Below, piece after piece: positions 17,631 through 26,026 of a stretch of DNA of 48,651 nucleotides. The first letter of the stretch is position 1; each line of letters opens with the position of its first letter. Source of the DNA: Bacillota bacterium. GTDB taxonomy: Bacteria; Bacillota; UBA4882; UBA8346. The DNA is taken from positions 1-48,651 of the forward strand of contig JAEZJQ010000118.1 in the NCBI GenBank assembly GCA_023436305.1, given 5' to 3'. The notes under the pieces were generated by a model. The model saw only the letters and a program-made list of their open reading frames with translations. It did not search any database and was not told the DNA's origin. The position numbers were made by a program, and so were the translations under genes.

Positions 17631-17659
17631 TTGACGAATGCTTATCCGAAGGTTATAAT
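17631..17659 (+). promoter_or_regulatory. Strong sigma-A promoter
   Basis: TTGACG, 17 bases, TATAAT, ending 36 bases before the chosen start of the glycosidase-like gene. Its expected transcription start near 17666 is one reason to prefer ATG 17696 over ATG 17666. Confidence 0.75.
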
Positions 17660-17695
17660 GAGGAAATGAAAACAAATAAAGGGGAGAAGCATTCG

Positions 17696-19384
17696 ATGGG
17701 ATATAGCCATTTTGAGGTGGCTTTATATGTAACGACGGGTGATATTAATCGTTTCCAGGATATTGCGCATTTTGAAGCGGATTTCGCTATTTTTGAACGA
17801 TATGTCAATGTCGGTAAAGTCTATTTGGAAACCTACCGTACCGCTGAGTATTCCAACCGGGAGACTCTGATCCAATTGAAAGATTTTTTTCAAAAAAAGG
17901 GAATTCAAACAGCAGGGGGCGTAACTACAACCAAAGAAAGCGCCGGACAACGATGGGGGCTTTTATGTTTCACCAGCGAAGAAGATCGGGAACGGTTAAA
18001 ACAGGTGTCCCAATTCACCGCAACACTTTTTGATGAATTCATTCTGGATGATTTTTATTTTACCAATTGCAAATGTGATTCATGCCTGGCTGCCAAAGGC
18101 GATGAAAACTGGCCGGATTTTCGGATTCAATTATTGGCCGAAGTGGCCCGGGAATATGTTATTAAGCCGGCCAAAGAAGCCAATCCGGACGTGAAAGTGG
18201 TTATCAAGTATCCGAATTGGTATGAGCATTACCAAAATAACGGTTATAACATTGAAGAAGAAACGCAAATCTTTGATGGTATCTATACCGGCACCGAAAC
18301 CCGGGATCCAGTGTATACCCAACAGCATTTGCAAAGTTATCTCAGTTATTTTTTAATGCGATACCTGGAAAACGTGGGACCCGGTAAAAATCGCGGCGGT
18401 TGGTTTGATAGTTTCGACTGTTACAACCCGGTGAATTTCATGGAACAGGCCAATCTGACCCTTTTTGCCAAAGCCCGGGAAGTTACGCTTTTTTGTTTTG
18501 GGCTGTTAAAATTTATGCATCATTTGCCCTTGGCCGGATATGTCTTCGAGCGGACCGACGGTTTGTTGGGTGATTTAGGGAATCCGGTGGGAGTCGCTTG
18601 TTATAAGCCCTATCATTCTTCGGGAGAGGACCATTTATATGATTACCTGGGGATGCTGGGAATACCCCTGGAACCATTCCCTGAATTTCCGGCCCAAAGC
18701 CCGGTGGTTTTATTAACGGCCAGTGCCGCCAAGGATGGAGAGATCGTAAACCGGATTAAAAATCATTTGCGCCAGGGCAAAACTATCGTAATTACATCCG
18801 GCTTGTTAAAGCAACTGCAAGGGAAGGGCATAGAAGATTTGGGAGTATTCCGGTGTCGTGATCAACAGGTCCGGATACGGCAGTTGGCTTATAAACCTCT
18901 TCATTGCGCTTACGCGGATTATTATGAAACTGAAGGATTTTTCCCGGATCTTGAATATTCCACCAACGACTCCTGGCCTGTCATTGCGGGCATCAGCGAT
19001 GAGTATAGTGTTCCGGTATTGCTAAGCAACGATTATAGCCGCGGGAAGTTCTTTGTTTGGAACATACCGGATGATTATCATTATTTATACCAGCTCCCCC
19101 GGGAAATTTTGAAGACCATCCGGGAAATCTTAATGCCGGGATTTCCGGTGCTGCTGGATGGTAAAGCGAAAATTGGTTTATTTGTGTATGATAACCGGAC
19201 TTTCATTGTACAACCGTTTTTGCCGCATCTCACGGAGATCCGGTTGCTGGTTGATTCCAAAAGCGGCAAGTTGTATGACCTGGTGGAAAGGCGGGAGATT
19301 GAGGCCGATTATTACTCCGGTGAAAAAGCGGTTTTTACGGTGAGCTTACATCCCGGATTTTATAAGGGGTATAAGATTTTATAA
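17696..19384 (+). CDS. Large cytosolic protein, probable TIM-barrel glycosidase-like enzyme of unassigned family
   Basis: 562 residues from ATG 17696, with GGGGAG nine bases upstream; ATG 17666 would be leaderless. No signal peptide. The N-terminal ~330 residues alternate strands and helices as in a TIM barrel, with FDEFILDDFYFTNCKCDSC (about 112-130) carrying two adjacent aspartates and a C-x-C-x-x-C cluster, and later GGWFDSFDCYNP. Residues ~345-400 (SPVVLLTASAAKDGEIVNRI) resemble the glutaminase-like beta-galactosidase trimerisation fold. The C-terminus looks like a beta-sandwich. I do not recognise the family; hydrolase activity is inferred. Confidence 0.6.
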   Translation: MGYSHFEVALYVTTGDINRFQDIAHFEADFAIFERYVNVGKVYLETYRTAEYSNRETLIQLKDFFQKKGIQTAGGVTTTKESAGQRWGLLCFTSEEDRERLKQVSQFTATLFDEFILDDFYFTNCKCDSCLAAKGDENWPDFRIQLLAEVAREYVIKPAKEANPDVKVVIKYPNWYEHYQNNGYNIEEETQIFDGIYTGTETRDPVYTQQHLQSYLSYFLMRYLENVGPGKNRGGWFDSFDCYNPVNFMEQANLTLFAKAREVTLFCFGLLKFMHHLPLAGYVFERTDGLLGDLGNPVGVACYKPYHSSGEDHLYDYLGMLGIPLEPFPEFPAQSPVVLLTASAAKDGEIVNRIKNHLRQGKTIVITSGLLKQLQGKGIEDLGVFRCRDQQVRIRQLAYKPLHCAYADYYETEGFFPDLEYSTNDSWPVIAGISDEYSVPVLLSNDYSRGKFFVWNIPDDYHYLYQLPREILKTIREILMPGFPVLLDGKAKIGLFVYDNRTFIVQPFLPHLTEIRLLVDSKSGKLYDLVERREIEADYYSGEKAVFTVSLHPGFYKGYKIL

Positions 19385-19456
19385 TGATTTGCAGTTGGCA
19401 GTTATCGTTGGAATTTGCGGGTTAAAAGGTGAGATTTAAACGTTAAAGTCTGAGGG

Positions 19457-19486
19457 GAAACTGTGTAAGCAGTTTCTTTATTTTTT
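19457..19486 (+). terminator. Terminator after the glycosidase-like gene
   Basis: GAAACTG / CAGTTTC 7-bp stem with a TGTAAG loop followed by TTTATTTTTT. Confidence 0.8.
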
Positions 19487-19727
19487 GCAATCGCGTGGCA
19501 ATCTTTTCTGTGCTGTTTAGTCGCGCAATTTAGTATGCAATTATGAATTATTGGTTTATAATTAATTTATAATCAAATTTACAAATGTTTGGGAGGCAAT
19601 TAATGTTTAAAAAGGAGGGGTTCAAGCCAGAGCTACCAAGAACGACTGGACCAATTTTTTAGAACTCTGGGGATGCAAGTTATCCGGGGTAAATGATCTA
19701 CAAAAAATAAAAAAAGGGGGAGCGGAA
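19487..19727 (+). other. Leader region of the pectate lyase gene
   Basis: AT-rich, with two TATAAT hexamers (19557-19562, 19568-19573) but no convincing -35. A strong ribosome site GGGAGG (19591-19596) precedes ATG 19603, which opens a 19-codon frame ending at TAG 19660-19662. A one-base shift continues a protein-like stretch (SYQERLDQFFRTLGMQVIRGK) to a TGA near 19695. CCAGAG (19627-19632) can pair with CTCTGG (19665-19670), and GGAT / ATCC form a small adjacent hairpin. No known riboswitch consensus recognised. The region may hold a leader peptide, a decayed small gene or an RNA element. Confidence 0.4.
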
Positions 19728-21311
19728 ATGAAAAAACGGAGTATCGTTCTACTTATGGTTGCCTTGAGCCTGATCATTACCAGTATGGTAGCGGCGGAAA
19801 CCGCAGCTCAAGCGCAATTTTTTAACAGCAATCCGGCGGTGATCTCCAACACTTTGTATCTTAACTTTAAACTGGTCAATACCGGAACCGGCCCGATTAC
19901 ACTTTCCGATGTGAAAATGCGGTATTACTTCACCAACGACGGGACCCAATCCAACAATTTCGCCTGTGACTGGTCATCCGTGGGTAATTCCAACGTTACC
20001 GGAACAATCGTGACCATTTCGCCGGTAACCGGAGCGGATCGTTATTTTGAAGCGGGCTTTACAAGCTCCGCGGGAACTCTCGCGGCGGGGGCCGGCCTTG
20101 AGGCCAAAATGAGAGTTTGGAAATCGGACTGGAGTAACTTCGACCAGTCCAACGATTACTCCTTCAACACCGCCGCCACCAGCTATGTGGACTGGACCAA
20201 GGTAACAGTATACATTAACGGAACACTTTATTGGGGAACACCTGTGGGTGAGGGCGGAATGGTTACTCCAACAGTGCCAGCCGCGATTACGCCAACCGGG
20301 ACACCAACTTCAACACCAACCAAGACTCCGACCCCGGCCCCAACCGTAAGTGGTGATGTTCCAAATATCGGAACGCCAACCGGCTGGGCGGCTGTAAATT
20401 ATCTGGGTCAAAACGGTACCACCGGTGGAGCCGGGGGTTCGGTGATACATGTTTATGATAAGGCTGCCTTGGATTCCGCTCTATATAAGGATGACAATCC
20501 GGCCATCGTGGTGGTCCACGGTAACCTGACCGGAGGTCCGGCCATGGATACCAATGTTAAGTCAAATAAAACCATCGTTGGCGCGGGGAGCGGTGCATCC
20601 CTCAACTTTGGATTGTATTTGCGGGGCAGCAATATCATCATTAAAAATCTGGATATTATGAACGGCGGTTATAACCCGGGAGATTCCGAAGGATTGGATG
20701 CGATAACTTTTGCTCAGGGATTGCATCATATATGGGTTGACCATTGCACCATGCATGAAACCATGGACGGATTGGTTGACCCAACCCGGAATGCCCGGTT
20801 TGTAACCATTTCCTATTGCTATTTTCACACCCAGAACACAGCGGTCCTGATCGGAGGAAGTGATAGCGATTCGGCGGCCGTTTCCGCTCAAAGTAACTCC
20901 GACAAGCGGGAATGGCACTATACCGTTACCGTGCACCACAACTACTGGCAAGGTGTCAATAGCAGGTGTCCGAGGGTAAGGTTCGGAGCGGTTCATATCT
21001 TCAATAACTATTACGATAATAATTCCGATTATGCCATTGGCAGGGGTGATCGGGCTAATATTTATTCGGAGGCGAACTATTTTTACAATACCCATGATGC
21101 TTTCGCGGCTTACGATGATTCCAGCAATCCAGGCTATGTCGAAGATATAAACAGCCTGTTTGAAGGGGACAACGGAAATACCGGAGAAAATCCGCCCACC
21201 GGCTCCTGGGTGTGGACTCCGGGCCAGTATTACTCCTACACTGCCCATACCGCCGCCTGGATTAAAGCGAATTTGAAGAATTATTGCGGCGTTGGAAAAG
21301 GAAATCCTTAA
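19728..21311 (+). CDS. Secreted pectate lyase (PL1 family) with N-terminal CBM3 cellulose-binding domain
   Basis: 527 residues. A signal peptide (to about residue 23, AAAETAA) leads into a family 3 carbohydrate-binding module (about 28-172; LNFKLVNTGTGPITLSDVKMRYYF, then WSNFDQSNDYSF). A Pro/Thr linker (about 178-215) joins it to a right-handed beta-helix pectate lyase. Catalytic-site motifs are IWVDH (335-339), DGLVD and SRCPRVRFG with R413/R416. PL1 enzymes cleave polygalacturonate by beta-elimination using calcium. Exported, probably binding plant cell walls through the CBM3. GGGGAGCGG precedes ATG. Single gene with its own terminator. Confidence 0.93.
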   Translation: MKKRSIVLLMVALSLIITSMVAAETAAQAQFFNSNPAVISNTLYLNFKLVNTGTGPITLSDVKMRYYFTNDGTQSNNFACDWSSVGNSNVTGTIVTISPVTGADRYFEAGFTSSAGTLAAGAGLEAKMRVWKSDWSNFDQSNDYSFNTAATSYVDWTKVTVYINGTLYWGTPVGEGGMVTPTVPAAITPTGTPTSTPTKTPTPAPTVSGDVPNIGTPTGWAAVNYLGQNGTTGGAGGSVIHVYDKAALDSALYKDDNPAIVVVHGNLTGGPAMDTNVKSNKTIVGAGSGASLNFGLYLRGSNIIIKNLDIMNGGYNPGDSEGLDAITFAQGLHHIWVDHCTMHETMDGLVDPTRNARFVTISYCYFHTQNTAVLIGGSDSDSAAVSAQSNSDKREWHYTVTVHHNYWQGVNSRCPRVRFGAVHIFNNYYDNNSDYAIGRGDRANIYSEANYFYNTHDAFAAYDDSSNPGYVEDINSLFEGDNGNTGENPPTGSWVWTPGQYYSYTAHTAAWIKANLKNYCGVGKGNP

Positions 21312-21322
21312 TACTGTTTTGA

Positions 21323-21367
21323 AAAAAAAGAGGCTGCGCCGGTAATAACCGAGGTAGTCTCTTTTTT
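21323..21367 (+). terminator. Terminator after the pectate lyase gene
   Basis: AAAAGAGGCTGC pairs with GTAGTCTCTTTT (two G-U pairs), capped by an inner CGGT-AATA-ACCG hairpin, and followed by T residues. The A-rich left side could also serve the minus-strand operon ending at 21425. Confidence 0.75.
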
Positions 21368-21424
21368 ATGTTTATTCGAGTGAAATCGATTCCTAATCCA
21401 ATATCGAAGTATCGGCTGAGTCGT

Positions 21425-22369
21425 TTATTTCTCCAACTCAAGATCACCCACCGCCATATTTAGGTCAATATCCACATGATTGGCGGCTTTTTCATAATCC
21501 GGCGAAGTATAAGTCTGATTACTCAGAATCCAGCCCAGATTTTTGATATTGGTATTCACCAAAGCACCCGATAGTTTGACTCTCACGCCGGAGTCCTTGG
21601 GAACTCTCACTTTGATATGAGAGGCTCCGGATTCGATGACAACTTTAATAACACTGCTTTGATTGCCAAGGTTCAGGCTGAAATCACCGGCGCCCATTTT
21701 TAGGCGGAGGTGTTTTAGCGGGATACCGGATAAGTCGGCATCTCCTTTTATCCCACCGGTACGGAGTTCGATATCCCAGGGTAGTTCCGGTGATAATTGA
21801 ATATCCCAGCGGAAGCCATGATCAGGCTGATGGGTATCATTCCATTCAGTATCGTGATGCCGCCACCAACTTCTTGGAAGGTGGCTGTTCTGCTTCAAAT
21901 TAATCTCCAGAGTGTTTTGAAGGTTTTTTACTGAGGTTTGGGCGTTAAATCCGCCGAAATTACCTTCCAGCCATTCTCCAGTCTTAGAATTAATGGCGAT
22001 TTTCCCGCCTCCAAAACTAATCACAGCTTTTCCGGCGGTAACCTTTGGATAATCGGAACGATTGACGGAAGCATTTGTATAGTTGCCGGATTCGGCGGGT
22101 CCGGTATCCAACTTGGGATTCATTAACAATAAAACGATGATCCCGAAAGCCACCAACAGCCAGAATCCGTAAGTAAACCATTGGGAAGAAGGCCCTTGCC
22201 AAATAATCCGGATCCCGATAAAGATGATGATTAACGGCCATAACCGCCAGATCTGCCAGATAATTTCCCAAGATCCGTAACCCAAATTGATTAAAAAGAC
22301 GATGATACCCGCCATGATTAAAAGCAGGCCCATAAAAATGGAATGGTTTCTAGGATTATTTTGTGTCAT
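21425..22369 (-). CDS. LiaF-like / toastrack-type cell-envelope stress protein
   Basis: 314 residues. Four N-terminal hydrophobic segments (to about residue 88; GLLLIMAGIIVFLINLGYG, WPLIIIFIGIRII, FWLLVAFGIIVLLLM) match the LiaI/LiaF transmembrane module. The remainder is a repetitive beta-strand domain (GGKIAINSKTGEWLEGNFGG ... MGAGDFSLNLGNQSS) as in LiaF/toastrack proteins that sense or modulate envelope stress. Its ATG overlaps the upstream PspC gene stop by four bases (ATGA), so the genes are translationally coupled. Confidence 0.75.
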   Translation of the reverse strand: MTQNNPRNHSIFMGLLLIMAGIIVFLINLGYGSWEIIWQIWRLWPLIIIFIGIRIIWQGPSSQWFTYGFWLLVAFGIIVLLLMNPKLDTGPAESGNYTNASVNRSDYPKVTAGKAVISFGGGKIAINSKTGEWLEGNFGGFNAQTSVKNLQNTLEINLKQNSHLPRSWWRHHDTEWNDTHQPDHGFRWDIQLSPELPWDIELRTGGIKGDADLSGIPLKHLRLKMGAGDFSLNLGNQSSVIKVVIESGASHIKVRVPKDSGVRVKLSGALVNTNIKNLGWILSNQTYTSPDYEKAANHVDIDLNMAVGDLELEK

Positions 22370-22800
22370 TTCGGCTCCTTTCTACGGGGAATGAGCAATA
22401 GAACGCCCAGAACAATCAGGAATAATGCCCAACCGTAACGGGAAAAGTTCCACGGCAAAAACTCCTTGAGCAGAAAAAAACCGCCCAAAAGAATCAAGAA
22501 AATGCCAATATACGTAAAACCATTGCGCTGCCCATATCCGTCCCGGTCCGGATCAGACGATTCCGGTGTGGTTTGGGCGCTGATAAACGGTTGCGAACCG
22601 CCCCCTTCGGATAGTGGCGCTTCCGGGATTACGATCCAGGCGATGATGTAACCCAGAACCCCGCTGCCCCCAAGAAAAACGGCTAATAACCATAACAAGC
22701 GTATCAAGGTTGGGTCTACAGCGAAATACTCGGCGATCCCCCCCGCCACACCGGCAATCCGGCGATTCTGAACGGAACGATAAAGTTGTTTGTAGCTCAA
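22366..22800 (-). CDS. PspC-domain protein with extra LiaI-type membrane segments
   Basis: 144 residues. The N-terminal 60 residues are a PspC domain (RIAGVAGGIAEYFAVDPTLIRLLW, then a membrane helix ending IAWIVIPEAP), followed by a polar linker and two membrane helices with a charged end (PRRKE). PspC proteins act in phage-shock/envelope stress responses. Paralogous to the 65-residue PspC gene just upstream; the two are alike even at DNA level around the IPEAP segment. Confidence 0.85.
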   Translation of the reverse strand: MSYKQLYRSVQNRRIAGVAGGIAEYFAVDPTLIRLLWLLAVFLGGSGVLGYIIAWIVIPEAPLSEGGGSQPFISAQTTPESSDPDRDGYGQRNGFTYIGIFLILLGGFFLLKEFLPWNFSRYGWALFLIVLGVLLLIPRRKEPK

Positions 22801-22901
22801 AATAAATTGCCTCCCTATTTCACGATTATCGATAGTAAACTGATATCTATGATTAACGAATACACGGATAGTATTTGATTCGTGGTATCAGGGTAATCCG
22901 T

Positions 22902-23099
22902 TTAATGAGAGCAGGGGGCTTCCGGGATCACGATCCAGGCGATGATATAAGCCAGGATTCCGCCACCGAAAAAAAAGATCGAAAATAGCCATATCAAGCG
23001 AACAATGGTGGGATCGATACCGAAGTACTCGGCGATACCAGCAGCCACACCGGCAATTCGGCGGTTAGTAACGGAACGGTATAGTGATTTGTAGCTCAT
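22902..23099 (-). CDS. Minimal PspC-domain protein
   Basis: 65 residues: RIAGVAAGIAEYFGIDPTIVRLIW, then one membrane helix with FFFGGG, ending IAWIVIPEAPCSH. It is a stand-alone PspC domain, first gene of the three-gene minus-strand envelope-stress operon. AAGGAGGCTGG precedes ATG 23099, and a TATAAT on the minus strand lies at 23127-23132, without a clear -35. Confidence 0.88.
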   Translation of the reverse strand: MSYKSLYRSVTNRRIAGVAAGIAEYFGIDPTIVRLIWLFSIFFFGGGILAYIIAWIVIPEAPCSH

Positions 23100-23310
23100 A
23101 AGACCCAGCCTCCTTTACAATTCGGAATTATATACCTTATATTACTATGTTGTTCGGCAATTAACAAATCTATTTAAGTTAAATTTTGATGATCATTTGT
23201 TTACATTTTTTAGAGGGAAAATTTAATTCGGTGAAAATGTTAATTCCGTATGTATGATTTAATCCGGTGGTAAAATTGATTGTATACAAATCGAATTTGT
23301 TAATAATTCT

Positions 23311-23339
23311 TTAGCTTTATCAATCAAGTATGCTATAAT
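23311..23339 (+). promoter_or_regulatory. Extended -10 promoter for asnA-asnS
   Basis: TGC-TATAAT (23331-23339) with TTAGCT 17 bases upstream; 58 bases before the asnA start. No T-box antiterminator or stem-I signature was found in the 297-base gap 23100-23396, which otherwise is AT-rich with nothing else recognisable. Confidence 0.6.
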
Positions 23340-23396
23340 TTTCGATAGATGAAATTGTTTCTCAAATATTAAAACCAACAATAAGGAGTTGCGGCC

Positions 23397-24419
23397 ATGA
23401 AACAACTTTTACCAAACTTGGTAGTCCCGGAAGGGTACCAACCGGGATTAACGATCCGGGAAACGGAAATTGCCATTAAGAGGATTAAGGACTTTTTTGA
23501 ACAGGCGCTTGCCAAAGAGTTGAATTTGACCAGGGTTTCCGCGCCGTTATTTGTAAGGCCGGAAACGGGGTTGAACGATAACTTGAACGGGGTGGAACGG
23601 CCGGTGTCCTTTGGTGTAAAATCCCTCCGTGAAAAAGACTGCGAGATCGTCCAGTCATTGGCCAAGTGGAAGAGAATGGCGCTGAAAAGATACGGGTTCA
23701 AGGCTGGGGAAGGGCTGTATACCGATATGAACGCCATCCGGCGCGATGAAGATCCGGATAATCTTCATTCGATTTATGTCGACCAATGGGATTGGGAAAA
23801 AGTGGTTACCAGGGAGCAGCGGACAATTGAAACTTTAAAAGAAATAGTTCGCCATATATACCGGGCGTTTAAAGAAACGGAAAGCTACGTGAACAGTCTT
23901 TATCCACAGTTTGAGAAAATTCTTCCCGACGAGATTGAGTTTATGACCACTCAGGAGATGGAGGATCTATACCCGAATCTTTCGCCCAAAGAACGGGAGA
24001 ATAAGATATTGGAGTCCAAAAGGGCCTTATTCATTATGCAGATCGGCGGCGATTTAAAATCGGGAATCAAACACGACGGCCGGGCTCCGGATTATGACGA
24101 CTGGTCGTTAAATGGCGATATCGTATTCTGGTATCCGGTACTTGAAAGAGCATTTGAGGTTTCGTCCATGGGTATCCGGGTGGATGAAACCAGCCTGTCG
24201 AAGCAGCTTGAGTTGGCCGGTTGCGAAGACCGTAAACAATTGCCGTTCCACCGCGAACTGTTGGCGGGGAATTTACCTTACACCGTAGGAGGAGGGCTAG
24301 GCCAGTCCCGGATTTGCATGTTCTTTTTACGGAAAGCCCATGTGGGTGAAGTTCAAGCTTCGGTTTGGCCGGAAGAAATCATCCGTGAATGTGAAAAAGT
24401 TATGATTAATTTGTTATAA
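23397..24419 (+). CDS. asnA: Aspartate-ammonia ligase (asparagine synthetase A)
   Basis: 340 residues. Class II synthetase-like fold specific to AsnA: RVSAPLFVRPETGLNDNLNG, the GVKSLREKDCEIVQSLAKWKR segment, GLYTDMNAIRRDED, and the C-terminal GGGLGQSRICMFFL motif 3. It makes asparagine from aspartate, ATP and ammonia in the cytosol. AAGGAG precedes ATG 23397. It is followed 38 bases later by asnS, so synthesis of Asn and its charging on tRNA are in one operon. Confidence 0.96.
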   Translation: MKQLLPNLVVPEGYQPGLTIRETEIAIKRIKDFFEQALAKELNLTRVSAPLFVRPETGLNDNLNGVERPVSFGVKSLREKDCEIVQSLAKWKRMALKRYGFKAGEGLYTDMNAIRRDEDPDNLHSIYVDQWDWEKVVTREQRTIETLKEIVRHIYRAFKETESYVNSLYPQFEKILPDEIEFMTTQEMEDLYPNLSPKERENKILESKRALFIMQIGGDLKSGIKHDGRAPDYDDWSLNGDIVFWYPVLERAFEVSSMGIRVDETSLSKQLELAGCEDRKQLPFHRELLAGNLPYTVGGGLGQSRICMFFLRKAHVGEVQASVWPEEIIRECEKVMINLL

Positions 24420-24457
24420 TAAGGTAAGATGACCTTACATAAAAGGAGTGGGAATGA

Positions 24458-25849
24458 ATGGAACTGGTGACTGTCAGGCGGATCTTTCGGGAAACCGATT
24501 CCCTGTTAAATAAGAAGATTAAAGTCGGTGGTTGGGTCCGTACCATCCGGGACTCAAAAACCTTTGGATTTATTGAATTAAATGACGGCTCATTCTTTAA
24601 AAACCTGCAGATCGTCTTTGACGACAGTTTGCCCAATTTTCAAGAGATCATTAAGTATACCATCAGTTCAGCCTTGATTATCGAAGGGGAATTGATGGAA
24701 AGCCCTGGGACGAAGCAGCCTTTCGAATTAAAGGCCACCAAAATCGAGCTGGAGGGTTTTGCTTCACCTGATTATCCATTACAGAAGAAACGGCATTCTT
24801 TTGAGTACTTAAGAACCATTGCTCATTTGCGGCCACGCACCAATACTTTCGCGGCGGTTTTCCGGATGCGTTCGCTGCTGGCCTATGCCATCCACCGTTT
24901 TTTCCAGGAACGGGATTTCGTTTACGTGCATACCCCGATCATTACCGGAAGCGATTGTGAAGGAGCCGGGGAAATGTTCCGGGTGACCACCTTGGATCTT
25001 CATCAATTGCCTAAAAATGAACAGGGTCAAATCGATTTTACAACGGATTTCTTTGGCCGGGAAACCAACTTAACCGTGAGTGGACAGCTGGAAGTAGAGA
25101 CATACTGTATGGCGTTTCGAAATGTTTATACCTTCGGGCCGACTTTCCGGGCGGAGAATTCCAACACCCCCAGGCATGCGGCCGAGTTTTGGATGATCGA
25201 ACCGGAAATGGCTTTCGCCGAATTAAAGGATGATATGGTCCTGGCCGAGGAAATGATTAAATATTTAATTGATTTTTGCCTGGCCAATGCCCCGGAAGAA
25301 ATGGAATTTTTCAATAGTTTCGTCGATACCGGCCTGTTCGAACGGCTTATAAACGTGGTCAATTCTGATTTCGGGCATATTACCTATACCGAGGCCATTG
25401 AAATTCTTAAAAAAGAGAATACCCACTTCGAGTATCCCGTGGACTGGGGGAAAGATCTGCAAACCGAGCATGAACGGTTTTTAACGGAAAAAGTATTTCA
25501 AAAACCCGTTTTTGTCACTGATTACCCCAAGTCAATTAAAGCTTTTTATATGAGAAACAACGACGATAACCAGACGGTGGCCGCCATGGATTTACTGGTT
25601 CCCGGCGTCGGAGAGATCATCGGGGGAAGCCAACGTGAGGAGCGGCTTGAGCGATTGGAACAGCGGATGAAAGAATTAAATTTGAACAAGGAAGATTATT
25701 GGTGGTATCTCGATATGCGGCGGTATGGCGGGACCAAACACGCCGGTTACGGCCTTGGTTTTGAACGGATGATCATGTATCTCACCGGAATGACCAATAT
25801 CCGTGACGTAATCTCCTTCCCTAGAACCGTAAGAACAGCTGATTTCTGA
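24458..25849 (+). CDS. asnS: Asparaginyl-tRNA synthetase
   Basis: 463 residues. OB-fold anticodon-binding domain (about 18-105; KVGGWVRTIRDSKTFGFIELNDG) followed by the class II catalytic core: motif 1 around TPIITGSDCEGAGEMF, motif 2 FRAENSNTPRHAAEFWMIE, motif 3 GLGFERMIMYLTG. Asn specificity follows the AsnRS-type pattern and the proximity of asnA. Ends FPRTVRTADF. AAAGGAGTGGG precedes ATG 24458. A small hairpin (AAGGT/ACCTT at 24420-24436) lies between asnA and asnS. Confidence 0.96.
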   Translation: MELVTVRRIFRETDSLLNKKIKVGGWVRTIRDSKTFGFIELNDGSFFKNLQIVFDDSLPNFQEIIKYTISSALIIEGELMESPGTKQPFELKATKIELEGFASPDYPLQKKRHSFEYLRTIAHLRPRTNTFAAVFRMRSLLAYAIHRFFQERDFVYVHTPIITGSDCEGAGEMFRVTTLDLHQLPKNEQGQIDFTTDFFGRETNLTVSGQLEVETYCMAFRNVYTFGPTFRAENSNTPRHAAEFWMIEPEMAFAELKDDMVLAEEMIKYLIDFCLANAPEEMEFFNSFVDTGLFERLINVVNSDFGHITYTEAIEILKKENTHFEYPVDWGKDLQTEHERFLTEKVFQKPVFVTDYPKSIKAFYMRNNDDNQTVAAMDLLVPGVGEIIGGSQREERLERLEQRMKELNLNKEDYWWYLDMRRYGGTKHAGYGLGFERMIMYLTGMTNIRDVISFPRTVRTADF

Positions 25850-25934
25850 CCGCAGATTAACGGGATTCGACCAAGATTGATAGAATTTTTAGGCTTGGCA
25901 TGATTAAAAAACAACAGGGTTAATCGGATTTACG

Positions 25935-26010
25935 GGATTTACAGGATTAAACATCGTAGAGATTCCTTGTAGAAAGGAACTTCTGCCTTGAATCCTGTAA
26001 ATCCTTTTTT
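25935..26010. terminator. Long inverted repeat acting as bidirectional terminator
   Basis: GGATTTACAGGATT (25935-25948) and AATCCTGTAAATCC (25991-26004) are a perfect 14-bp inverted repeat, followed by T6. A second hairpin (TTCCTT / AAGGAA around 25963-25979) is nested in the loop. It lies between asnS (+) and the GGDEF/HD-GYP gene (-), and overlaps the neighbouring sequence of short GGATTTAC-type repeats. Confidence 0.65.
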
Positions 26011-26026
26011 AATCCTCTTTATTATG

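Noticed and set aside
17666..17695. ATG 17666 as start of the glycosidase-like gene
   Set aside because: It would coincide with the predicted transcription start of the TTGACG/TATAAT promoter; ATG 17696 has a proper ribosome site.
19603..19697. c-di-GMP riboswitch upstream of the pectate lyase gene
   Set aside because: The conserved type I and type II motifs are absent; only simple hairpins are seen.
20562..21248. 228-codon minus-strand frame opposite the pectate lyase gene
   Set aside because: Long because of codon bias of the real gene; no ribosome site and the sense strand encodes a complete PL1 domain.
23100..23396. T-box riboswitch upstream of asnA-asnS
   Set aside because: No stem-I or antiterminator (GGGTGGNACCGCG-like) sequence and no terminator before asnA.
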